A DNA stretch of 64,000 nt, taken from Notospermus geniculatus. Taxonomy: Eukaryota; Nemertea; Pilidiophora; Heteronemertea; Lineidae. A program made the translations under genes and the position numbers. This document shows, one piece after another, positions 48,201-58,143 of this stretch (its first letter is position 1; each line of letters opens with the position of its first letter). Where the stretch lies: positions 101,867 to 165,866 of the forward strand of contig NMRB01000472.1 in the NCBI GenBank assembly GCA_002633025.1, given 5' to 3'. The notes under the pieces were generated by a model. That model searched no databases. It was not told the DNA's origin and was given only the letters and a program-made list of their open reading frames with translations.

Positions 48201-51200
48201 ACGGATTCACAACCGGGGCAGCATTCCACGTCTTTACTAGTCAAATAACTCATGTATTTGGACTCTCCATTACAAAATACCATGGACCATTTAAACTTAT
48301 ATATGTAAGTAAAGACTATGGGCCGAATTCACGAAGGGTGTTTAGCTGTACATTCGTATTTAAATTCACAGATTTTCAGGTTAAAAGCCTAGAAAAGCAT
48401 TGTTTTGCTGCCTGTACACTGCTTGGTCGGCGGTGTTTACCCACAAGATAATCACCTACCACTAACTTTCCTGTGTCCAACTCCAGGAGGACAAAAGAAA
48501 AGAGTTAAATGACTCTAAACAAGGCCCCTGGAGCATTCAAATCTTCTTTTGAATGCTCAAAATTTCTTTTTTGGCCTTTTACCTGAATAACTATGAATTT
48601 AAACGCTTATTAAGCTAAACACCCTTCATGAATTCGGCCCTATGTTATCTGATGGCCTTGCATGATTGTTGAGTACAGCTGTCTTGATTTCTTTGTGATG
48701 TTTCAAATTCACCTTGATCTTGATACGGTAGTTAAAAATGATGATAACCCAGACAAAAAAATATCGCAGACATGGCGTGACAAGCGTTTCATTCAGTTGT
48801 CAACCTGTCGTTTGAAAGAAAGTAGGAAATAAACTTGTGCAAATAAAGTGAAGTATCATTGAGTAAACTTTGAGGTCATCCACAACAGGATGTGGCTTGT
48901 TTCAAGTGTCGTTTGACATCATGTCGATTGTCGTGTTAAGGTTGTTATAATAGTCATCAAAACTTATGGTAAAAATTGGACTAGTTCTGCCGAGGGGCGT
49001 AATATCCAACTTTCCCACGCAATTAGCAAGAAGTGCCTCGATTCTATTGAAGTCAGAACAAGATCAAGGAGAAGGGAGGAGCTCATATGAACGCATTTAG
49101 GACTGGAGAGCAGCTTTTCAAAAAGATCCAAATCTGAAGATGTTTGCACTCAGAATATTACGCCTTATTTTTATGCACTGATTGTTGTTCGTCATACTGC
49201 GCTGGTCCAGACATCGCTGGTTTCATAAAAGTTCTTGAGAAAACCTGCACTATTAAAGAGAGTTACTGTTTGAGGCTCTGGTACTCGAGGCTTCTGGAGG
49301 CCTCGAAACGTGACCCAGAATATCCGTCGGTTGAGAAAACATCATAANGAGAGCAGCTTTTCAAAAAGATCCAATTCTGAAGATGTTTGCACTCAGAATA
49401 ATACGCGTTATTTTTATGCACTGATTGTCGTTCGTCATACTGCGCTGGTCCAGACATCGCTGGTTTCATAAAAGTTCTTGAGAAAACCTGCACTATTAAA
49501 GAGAGTTACTGTTTTGGGGCTCTGGTACTCAAGGCTTCTGGAGGCCTCAGAACATGACCCAGAATATCCGTCGGTTGAGAAAACATCATAAAATATTTCG
49601 TTACTCTTTCACTTCCAGACATATCGTGATCTCTTCATGAATATCCATCACACGAATATAGCAGCGTTAGTGACATCTCTTATTTGTGTGGCCGTTCTCA
49701 TCGCCGTGAAGGAAGGCATTAATAACAAGTTTAAAGATAAAATGAAGATGCCAGTCCCAATTGAACTCCTGGTGGTCATCACCGCCACTGTTATATCTCA
49801 TTTCTGTCGTATAAATGAAGTGTATAAGGTCAAGATTGTAGGACATATACCCACAGGGTAGGTATGAGGGGAACACTGAGTGATGCACTGTAATGTTGGC
49901 ATTTGCCTTGGTTACCGGTAAATATGTTAGGGGCTGTAACAGAATAGTCATGTTGGCATTCGCCTTGGTTATACAGATTTGGGCTGCAATAGAATTGTGA
50001 CTGAATAAAACCACAGTGTCTTGAGAATGTGATCACATCGTACACGGGTGACATGGTTCACAAGACATCAATGGCTCTAGAACTGGAAAAGTCTAAAGAA
50101 TTTCGTTTACGAAATGCTGTTTTCTTGTCATGACGTTCGTTTCTTGTTGTGTTATAGGATTCCACCACCCCAACCTCCTCAGACGAACTACATGCGGAAT
50201 GTGTTCGTCGACGCCATCGTGATTGCCATAATCGGTTATGCCGTCTCCGTCTCCATGGCCAAAATATTTGCCCAGAAGCATAATTATGAGGTTGAATCTA
50301 ATCAGGTGAGTGTTCGACACCCATTCGATTGTTTCTCCAAGATTGGTTCAACTATGCCTGCTCTGCACTGGCTTCTGACTTACTTTAATCAGTCGCACTC
50401 CCACTGATCTCAGCGAAGATACTGCAGTTGGTTCATCCAGATTTATCTGTAAACTCGCTCGCATCATTTGACCTGCGTCTGGACTTCCTTCCAGGAGCTC
50501 ATCGCCCACGGAGGAGGTAATATCATCTCATCGTTCTTCCTCTGTTACGTCTCCTCGGCGTCGCTGTCTCGTAGTTTGGTCCAGGAAACGATGGGAGGGA
50601 AGACACAGATCGCTGGTTTGATCTCATCTGCTCTTGTCCTCGTGGTGCTGCTTGCTGTGGCTCCACTCTTCAGGGCGTTGCCAAACGTAAGTGCCAGAAC
50701 TTTCCTTTTTTCCCCAATTACTTTTCAAGATTGACAAAACCGTGAAGGAAGGATTGTGGCCTTCTGATGATGTCCTAAACTGCCACCATGGTCAGGGGTC
50801 TTCAATCTCTGTACATTTGCACCAGGAGGTTATGACATGAGGATGGCCTCAATTCCTGGCACGTGTCTATTGAGTGACATGTCATCTTTTTCTCCTTACA
50901 GTGCGTACTGGCATCCATTATTCTTGTGGCGCTTAAAGGAATGTTTCTCCAGTTCCAACAGTTGAAAGATCTGTGGAAGATATCAAAATATGACTTCGTA
51001 AGTTGTCTTTGCCTGAGGCGAGTTTTCTGCGTCATTGTTGCTGACCTTGACTCTCAATTCACTATCGTTTTCCTTGGCCATATTTTCGTTTCTTGATATT
51101 GTTTAAAGAGGGTAATATTGCTCAGAATGTGTGATTGTGCTTCCTCTCTTCCAGTCCATCTGGATTGTCTCCTGGTTGGCGACGACTCTCCTTGACGTTG

Positions 51201-53487
51201 ACCTTGGCCTTGGTGTCTCCCTGGCCTTCACCTTGTTCACCGTCGTGTGGCGTACCCAAGCTCCGTACACGTGTATCCTTGGAAGGCTGCCTCACACAGA
51301 CATCTACAAGGACTGCAAAGTTTACAGTTCGGCCGAGGAAGTCAAAGGAATAAAGATCTTTAGGTTCGGTGGCTCCCTCTATTATGCAAGTGTTGATCAC
51401 TTTCGGGAGAAGTTGTACAAGAAAACGAGGCTGAACCCACGCAAGCTGATGGCAAGGAGACAGAAGTATGAAGACAAGCAAGTGAAAGAAGAGAGGAAGA
51501 GAATGAGAGAGGAGGAGGGACGAACGAAGATGAGGAAGGGGGTAAGGAGATTGAAAGTTAGGTCTTAATGATCGGTCTGCCGGATCCTAATTGTTTGACC
51601 TTCTGAAAAGTAGAAAGTGCATCATTTCCACTGAAACGTATTCCTTATAAAACTCTTCTCTCCATTTTTCAGCTGAATCTATGCATAGGGAGGGAAAGAC
51701 ATAAAAATCCTGAAAAAATTAGCACCATAAGCGTGGAAATCTCAGGGGATGAAAAGAAATCAGATGACGTCGTCGTCGAAGTCCAATCAAACGGTCATAT
51801 CTCGCCAGAAACACCAAGCAGTCTGAGCCAGGATCCTGACTGGCCAATGTTCGATGCTCATCATCTCATTATCGACTGCAGCATTATGGGATATATGGAC
51901 TGTGTCGGCGTCAATGTATTGAGCCAGATTATATCGGAATATAAAGCAGCAGATATCGTTGTTTTCTTAGCAAACTGCAATTGTAAGTTGGCCTGGTTTC
52001 ATCGGAAGTAGTTTCTTTCCAATTGTTACAGCTTACAGGCTATCAGAGTGAGACAGTGGAGACATTGGCGCCTGTCTTTCCTGACGTTCAGGGTTCGATT
52101 CCGGCCAGGCCCACTCGTCAGGCACTGCGGTTTCCTCCTGCTATGAATTTCTTAATACAGTGAAACCTCTCTATTAAGGACACCTCTGGGACTGACAAGT
52201 GCTGTCCTTTATTGAGAGGTGTCCTGATTACAGAGGTCAAAATGAATAGAAATGGTCAATTTGGGACTGAATTTCAGTGTCCTTAATAGAGAGGTGTCCT
52301 CCTGGCAGAGGTGTCCGCAAAGGGAGGTTCCACTGTACACTGTATCGCCAATCATGCCACTTGGCTCTCCACTTATCATCTTTTATGATTCGACTCCTCT
52401 CATCAGTCTTTCCACTCATCAACTCTTTCACCTTCTTTCAGATCGTATACGTGACATCTTCAGGCGTATGAACTTCTTTGACAGCAATCCTAAAGAGTTC
52501 TTGTTCGTCTCCATCCACGATGCTGTGCTGGCGGCGTGCGAGGACACCCATCAGGACTTTGTGCTGCAGTCGGTAGGTGTTCTGATCACATTCATTCCCC
52601 ATTGATGAAAATCTCACAAATCTCGGAAGGTGAAAGACATCGTCTCCAAATCTGACTCAGTTTTGAAACAAAAACCTTGCTGCGTGTGTTGTTGCTTTCC
52701 CTGCCGTCCTAAAACAAACCCCTGCCTTTGTTTTTCACCCGTTCTTGCCAAACCAAGTGCTCAGAACAAGCTTTACTCACCAGAACATGTTCTAGCAAAC
52801 AGTCCTGCAGGAGTTTATTTAATGGCATGTGGCTGAACAAAGTTTCCAACTCAAAATGCTTTCCCTTCCAGTTGCTTATTGACACCCCCATGTTCCCAAG
52901 TTACCCGCATTCTGAAGGCAAAATCAGCAGCGCTAGACCCAGCCCAGCAAGCGTCAGAAAGTTCCCACGAAATAGCCCGCTACCTTCTCCAAAGTTGAGT
53001 CGAAACACCAAAGCATTCCCACGAGGGGAGGATGACTCGCCATCTGTGACAAAGGAGTGGTTGGAAGTGCCCCGCTCGCGCTGTAGCACACCAGAAAACA
53101 CTGAACCGAGTATCAGTGTGATTGAGGAGGCGGAGGAGGGGGAGGTGCAGGTGGAGGTTAACGGTGTTGTCAATGATGTACGTTGCCTTCTGTAACTAAC
53201 CATAACTAACTCAAAATCAGTCTCTCATTTGGTACTCTTCAGTGCTGCTGCTACCTGGTGAACGACTGAACATTTTGCGAAACAGTTCAGTAATTCCCCT
53301 GTCAACAAGGGACAACATTTCTTGAAATCTTGGGCTCATAAAGAACAATATGACCGATGTTGTCTGCTCACACTTTGTAAACAAATGAATTGTGCATGCC
53401 GAGGCCCAGATCATGCTGGAATTTGTTGATATCTTTTCCAATGTTGTCTTTATCCTTTTCTAGGAGAAAAGTGTCACAAAATTCTGA
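45233..53487 (+). CDS. SLC26A: SLC26-family anion exchanger/channel (sulfate transporter plus STAS)
   Basis: Coding exons, all GT-AG and in phase: 45233-45474, 45897-46063, 46792-46902, 47457-47653, 48140-48304, 49619-49857, 50158-50305, 50495-50686, 50902-50997, 51155-51541, 51673-51982, 52442-52572, 52872-53177, 53464-53487, about 904 residues. Hallmarks are [72 protein letters not shown] (the region with the substrate-site Ser-Arg of prestin and SLC26A9), [29 protein letters not shown], and a STAS domain with [18 protein letters not shown] and [14 protein letters not shown] charged coiled insert ([14 protein letters not shown]) interrupts the STAS region. The protein ends VTKF, a class I PDZ ligand. 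Which vertebrate SLC26 is closest (A5/A6-like) is not settled. The exon is open upstream to its acceptor at 45200, so further 5' coding exons are likely. Confidence 0.92.
47192..47288. repeat. Hairpin MITE in SLC26 intron
   Basis: GGGTCCATATTCATAAACAT faces TTTTATGAATATGGGCCC, with inner ATTTATCTTTTG against AAAGGATAAAT. It is a close relative of the copy at 22530-22639. Confidence 0.75.
47316..47382. repeat. Short tandem repeat
   Basis: Three to four copies of CAACTTGGCCGTCTATGGG, shortening toward the right, 75 bp before the exon at 47457. Confidence 0.7.
48319..48641. mobile_element. 323-bp hairpin-ended MITE in SLC26 intron
   Basis: The left end GGCCGAATTCACGAAGGGTG followed by TTTAGCT faces AGCTAAACACCCTTCATGAA then TTCGGCC. 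CTATG flanks both sides, a likely 5-bp target duplication. It starts only 14 bp after the donor of the exon ending at 48304. No coding frame. Confidence 0.75.
49106..49592. other. Near-identical 242-bp direct copies around an assembly N
   Basis: 49106-49347 is repeated at 49349-49592 with a handful of differences; the N at 49348 sits exactly between. Both begin GAGAGCAGCTTTTCAAAAAG. This is the pattern of two unmerged contig ends in the SLC26 intron. The next exon starts at 49619 and is unaffected. Confidence 0.85.
52046..52115. repeat. tRNA-derived SINE-like fragment
   Basis: GGGTTCGATTCCGGCC at about 52090-52105 is a strong B-box match, and GAGACATTGGCGCCTGTCTT lies upstream where an A box would be expected. 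No complete cloverleaf is seen, so a SINE head is more likely than a tRNA gene. The MITE at 52158 begins 43 bp later. Confidence 0.4.
52158..52335. mobile_element. 178-bp MITE with TA target duplication
   Basis: The left end CAGTGAAACCTCTCTATTAA followed by GGACACCTCT faces AGAGGTGTCCGCAAAGGGAG then GTTCCACTG, flanked by TA on each side. Internal copies of GAGAGGTGTCCT occur in both directions. The end sequence and TA duplication fit a Tc1/mariner-pogo type non-autonomous element; the family is inferred. Confidence 0.8.
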
Positions 53488-55981
53488 GCGGCTGTCTCCA
53501 AGTCCAAGACGGACAGACAGACAGAGTCACTGACGCCCAGGAAGCAGACATACAGATTCTGTCAATGATTGGATGGGACATCGTCGTCTGCTGTTGAAGG
53601 CCAAGTCAACCTTCCTTATTTCACGAGGAGGATGGATAAGATGATACAGGGTAATTCCTGATGGTGCGACAGTGCCGTGCGACATTGAGATTCGGAAATG
53701 AGGACGAGACTGGCATCCTCTTCCAATCAGATGTACAGTACACGCCCATGTCTACCTTGAGTGCATCCAGTGGATGTGAGAACCTTCAACATATGTGATC
53801 AAAAGATATGCATATTTTTTCTACCATGTGTTGCAGTAGTTTCTAGAAGTTTAGTCGTTGAGTTAGTCCAATCTTGCAACATACTGTGGTGATATAAGCT
53901 GTGATATGTTCTAGATTCAGGGATAGAGCACGAGTTTTTTTAATCCGGATCAGGATGTAAAATTTTGGTGGAATTAAGCCATGGAATCAATATTGGATGA
54001 TTGGAGAAACTTTTCATGATGATGGTGTTGTTTCAGTGTCAGATCTCCCATTGTATTCATCGTTGATGTGATGAATTACATAAGTTTGCCACCGTTGTAG
54101 CAGATGTCATATATTTTGAGACTATAGTCAGTTTGTCTTGTTGTAAGCCAATAGAATAATGCTCAATGTGACAAATCCATTATTCTTGGAAAACTGTACC
54201 CTTTGGTGTAATTCTAGGCAGTTGTTTATTTGAAACAGCTGATTTCTGTGTATCATGTTTGCCAAGTGAAGTAGATCTGATGAACGCCAAGTATATCAGG
54301 GCAGTTTGGTTAATCTTTTTCTCATATTTAGCCTCTTCTGTGGACAGGTTTAGTGTGTCATACAGACAACGAAAGGCTCAAAGTTGTCTTCTACATGTAG
54401 TGAACAGTTCGTGCTATTAAGATGTTTTATGTGGATATGTGGGTGCCATTTCTACTTGTTGTCGACAGGGTTTACTGTATGATATCGGCCCTCCGCCAGT
54501 GTCAAATTTTCATGGTGCGAGATTCAAGTTTGTTTTGTATGCAAAATGTGCACAAAAATGCGAACAAACGAAGACTTTCTTTCCACAATACTCCAGTCCA
54601 TTTTAAAAGGAGATCGAGAGATTTTGGGTTAATTTGTGGTGTTATTTCTTGTGCCAGTTTTATTTTAGGATATATTTTACCACATAAAGCAAAACTCAGT
54701 TATTTGCTCATTTGGTACATAGGAGGGGCTGGTCCTTCCAATGTTAACATCGAACATTTTGGCTTTAAACATCAAAAGCATTCCAGTTTGTGTGAAGACA
54801 TGTGGGTTCCAAAAAATGGTGTTTATTACTCAATTGTTAAGTCACATGAAAAGCTGCCATTGAGATTCTTGCATTGAATGTCTGAGGAAGCTTGCACTGT
54901 CAAGGACTTGATGTGCATTTGAGTAGTTAGTGTTCAGTTTTATCATGGATTCGTGGAGTTCAAATGGTTGTGATGTTGTGCCTCAGCTATGTGTACGTGT
55001 CGTTTGAGATTCATATTGTGGTTGTGATTGTGATTGTCTGCTTATATACAGGGAGTCGTCACCAATACTGTCTTCCTGTGCTGGCTGAACATCTAAGGAG
55101 CCCCGGACATTTCATGGGCCTGCAACACGGGTTGGCATTTAAGGTCAATCATCTACCGGTAGGGGTTCAATAATATAGGCCCACCAACGGTATTGGCGAG
55201 AACTCCCTGTATTCATGTTCTTGTTCATTTTAGATGCCATCTATTGTTGCAGTTTCATAAAATATGCAGATTTCATCATTTACTCAGCCACCAAGATGCA
55301 AAGTCTCACTCAAGGCAGAGTGACATCTATTGTGCACATCATGAAATATTTTCATGCATTTATCTCCGGTGTCCAATGAATACTCATGTTGTGCCTGGCC
55401 AAGTCATGAGCAATGAATCTGCAGCCAATATAGACGGCTGGTCCATACCGGTACATGTATATAGATGTGTAGCTCATTCGTGATTGCCATTTACTTGGGG
55501 GTAGCTTCCTTGTATTTCCATCCGAATGCCAAGAACACTTTCTCTGCATACTCCCAGTTTATGGTGCAACGATACACCAGCAAGCCGCCGGTGACTGCTT
55601 TTAAGGTGCTCAGGTCTGATTGATATCGGAAGTATGCAGTTATGTAGTGTTCTTGTGACAAATTCCTTTGGGAGGGTGTCGAAATTATCAAAGAGTTTCA
55701 CTTCAGGTACAAGTTGATCTATGCAGTGGGGGTAGGGACAGATTTTAGAGGCATTGTTCCTGGGTAAAATGTGGGTGGATACAACTTGGTGCCAGCTGTT
55801 GCTTGTAGGGCCTGCCTTGGTCATAGAAAGGAGTAGGCCTAGACCTGGCATCTCTCAGAGCAACATTTGTACGTATATCCATTTTGGTCTGAATATTTGT
55901 AGTAATGATAAATGTAAATGCTGTATATAGAATGATATTTTACAAAGTAAAAGATAGATGTTTTAGAAGTAAATACTGATT
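53488..55981. other. SLC26 3'UTR and intergenic region
   Basis: No recognisable exon follows the SLC26 stop. The 151-codon frame at 54422-54877 has no recognisable domain, no splice partner and a composition like its flanks, so I treat it as non-coding. The right side should hold the TMEM187 3'UTR. Confidence 0.5.
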
Positions 55982-56752
55982 TTATTTTTCTTTCTGTTTT
56001 GTGGCCAACTTGGTCACATAAACTTCATAGAAGAATTGCTCCACATAATGAATCTGAAGACAATCACAGATCTTGGAGAGAAAATGTCCACTGACCCGTT
56101 CAAAAAGTGGATGTAGGATCGGAAGATGTAGGTCCATTAACTTCAAAAAGACAAATCCAGCGCAGTTAACAACAGCCAAGATCAGAGCAATGAATGCATA
56201 TATACTTGGATATCTCACAAAGCAGTTGATTCCAACAACTGTCGCAACTGCAATGTGAGAACCCAGGGCGATCTCGAAGCCAATAGGTGTCACTAGAGTC
56301 AACGCATAACTGAGAATAGATGCGACAGTTATGATGACTGCTTTCACATTAGAATAAGACCCAGTGAAATGTAGAGCCCATGGTATCACCCATGCAAAGA
56401 TGGGGAGAGTGTAGTACTGGTCAATGATCGCCCAGTGATGGCTCTGGGTCAGAAACCTCATGAGTTGTGCTGGACCATATATGATGACCATCCAGTTGAA
56501 GACATTGTGAAAGAATTGTTCCTCGGGTGGAAGGTCTCTTCTAGCAATATAGATCCAGTAGAATCCAACAATAAGATAAGCAAAATTGATGGAGGTATTA
56601 AACGGCATCAGCCATGGAATGTTTTTAAGTGGTCTCTCCGCATAGAACTCAAGTCCAACCTCAGTCGTGGCTGCATCAAACATCCCAAGGAAAACAGAGA
56701 CAGCCGCGAGAGACAGAGGGACAGCAGCAAACAAAAATGTTCTCAGGAGCAT
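55982..56752 (-). CDS. TMEM187: TMEM187 family multi-pass membrane protein
   Basis: A single coding exon of 256 residues (vertebrate TMEM187 about 261). I chose the ATG at 56752 because a TCTCTCTTTCCAG acceptor (exon start 56770) lies just upstream, so the longer frame to 56860 runs into an intron. Matching blocks are FLGMFDAATTEVGLEFYAE, WLMPFNTSINFAYLIVGFYW, YGPAQLMRFLTQSHHWAIID, YYTLPIFAWVIPWAL, GFEIALGSHIAVATVVG and the end VSGHFLSKICDCLQIHYVEQ. About six hydrophobic segments are visible. Function is unknown in any animal as far as I know. It is head-to-head with HCFC1, as in human Xq28. Confidence 0.92.
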   Translation of the reverse strand: MLLRTFLFAAVPLSLAAVSVFLGMFDAATTEVGLEFYAERPLKNIPWLMPFNTSINFAYLIVGFYWIYIARRDLPPEEQFFHNVFNWMVIIYGPAQLMRFLTQSHHWAIIDQYYTLPIFAWVIPWALHFTGSYSNVKAVIITVASILSYALTLVTPIGFEIALGSHIAVATVVGINCFVRYPSIYAFIALILAVVNCAGFVFLKLMDLHLPILHPLFERVSGHFLSKICDCLQIHYVEQFFYEVYVTKLATKQKEK

Positions 56753-56770
56753 CTTATTGTGTTTCAGTAC

Positions 56771-57558
56771 CTGGAAAGAGAGAAAGAAATTATCAGGCAG
56801 ATGGACCATGAGGTTACCATGGCCATAGTTTGTGCCGTGTGGGCTCCTCAACCAGGCCACCGAGTTTCAGCACTCCTCCTCCAGGAACTGGGCCCAGAAG
56901 TCTATGGGCTCCTCCACAAGGAGGAAGCCATTTGCGTGACAGGGGGTGATTTGTCAGCCAGTCTGCCGAGGGGCAAGGAAGGTGCTCCAGTGCCTTCCTG
57001 ACAGACGCCACATCTCAAGGCTGCCAACATGTAGGCCTAAGATGGAGAGACGGATGTGCCTGCCTGGCAAGAAGACATGTACCTTCCTCCTCTTCCAGGA
57101 AAATGTCTTGATTGATCAAATGGGAAACTCTCTCAAATAACAAATGATGTAATATTGAGTACCCCAGCCAAGTGTAGCCATGGCATGCATGAACTAGCGA
57201 AGTAGGCGTGGGGGAAGCCTCACTTCTCCGGGGGCCCTTTCTCCTCCGTCCGTGAAGACACCGATCAGCTGATCTGAGACAGGTCAAGACGATGAATTAT
57301 TAGAACCAGTGGTGTTTGACCTAATTTAGGATACATCATCCGGGCACTTCATAATTGATAAAACAAAGTTGCCAACATTTAAAAAATCGTTAGATCCATT
57401 AAATGGAAATTTATCACAAAATACATATAAAATTCACAGTTTTTGCTAATCCTGTGCGTTAACTGCTAAAGAATGTAAAAACCAATTTAAAGTCACGTGA
57501 CGACGCTTTCATCCGGGCGTTTTTGCTGCTACCCCCAGCATTGTGGGTAAGAAACAAG
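56771..57558. promoter_or_regulatory. Putative bidirectional promoter TMEM187/HCFC1
   Basis: 806 bp separate the two start codons; a TMEM187 5'UTR exon probably lies inside. Near HCFC1 are the palindromic E-box GTCACGTGAC (57492-57501) and a ZNF143/Staf-type site (57538-57549, reverse strand TACCCACAATGC). Function is inferred from motif and position. Confidence 0.5.
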
Positions 57559-58143
57559 ATGGCGGCACCCATACTGAAATGGAAGCGGGTTACAAACACG
57601 ACTGGGCCTTGTCCTAGGCCTCGTCATGGACATCGGGCAGTGGCAATTAAAGATTTAATGGTTGTTTTCGGTGGTGGAAACGAAGGAATCGTCGACGAGT
57701 TGCACGTTTTCAATACAGGTAAGTTTGAAGTTGGAAGCCCTGGGAGTTTCCAAGATGGCGGCCTTTTGTTGTTGTTTTTCAGTCTCACCAATTCCGACCT
57801 TTGCTTTCGTCAGTAACGTTGAAATTTATTTTCAAATTAATCAAACAGACTTGTCCCGTGAAATCAAATTCCGTTAGCCAAATACATCCGTTGTTTTCGG
57901 CAAAGAGCCGGGGAAAATAACGGGGGAGAAATTTCCAAGATGGCGGCTCCCAGGTTTGAAACATGAGCGCGACATTTCCCTTTGAAAACCGCAGAATGCG
58001 CGCTTTGATTTCGCCGAAACAAGCTGTGCATGATCACTGAATACAATTCAACTTGATGCGATGGTAAATATGTCTTAGTCACTTGCCTATTTTGCTTGAG
58101 CATTAATTTTTTATGCGATGTGGGTCAAAATCCAAGATGGCGC
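57556..58143 (+). promoter_or_regulatory. Cluster of four YY1-type sites
   Basis: AAGATGGCGG or AAGATGGCGC occurs at 57556, 57752, 57937 and 58134, all in the same orientation. The first overlaps the HCFC1 start codon and the other three are in intron 1. This is the canonical YY1 downstream-promoter element. Confidence 0.65.

Noticed and set aside
54422-54877. 151-codon open frame after SLC26
   Set aside because: No domain, no consistent splice signals, no compositional change from flanks; most simply 3'UTR or intergenic.
55474-55851. Minus-strand frames downstream of TMEM187 (KLFDNFDTLPKEF and HYITAYFRYQSDL)
   Set aside because: Two protein-like stretches in different frames would need a frameshift to join; I recognise neither and found no splice boundary.
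56753-56860. Longer N-terminus for TMEM187
   Set aside because: The added residues run into a polypyrimidine tract and an AG acceptor at 56771-56773, and they have no match to the family.
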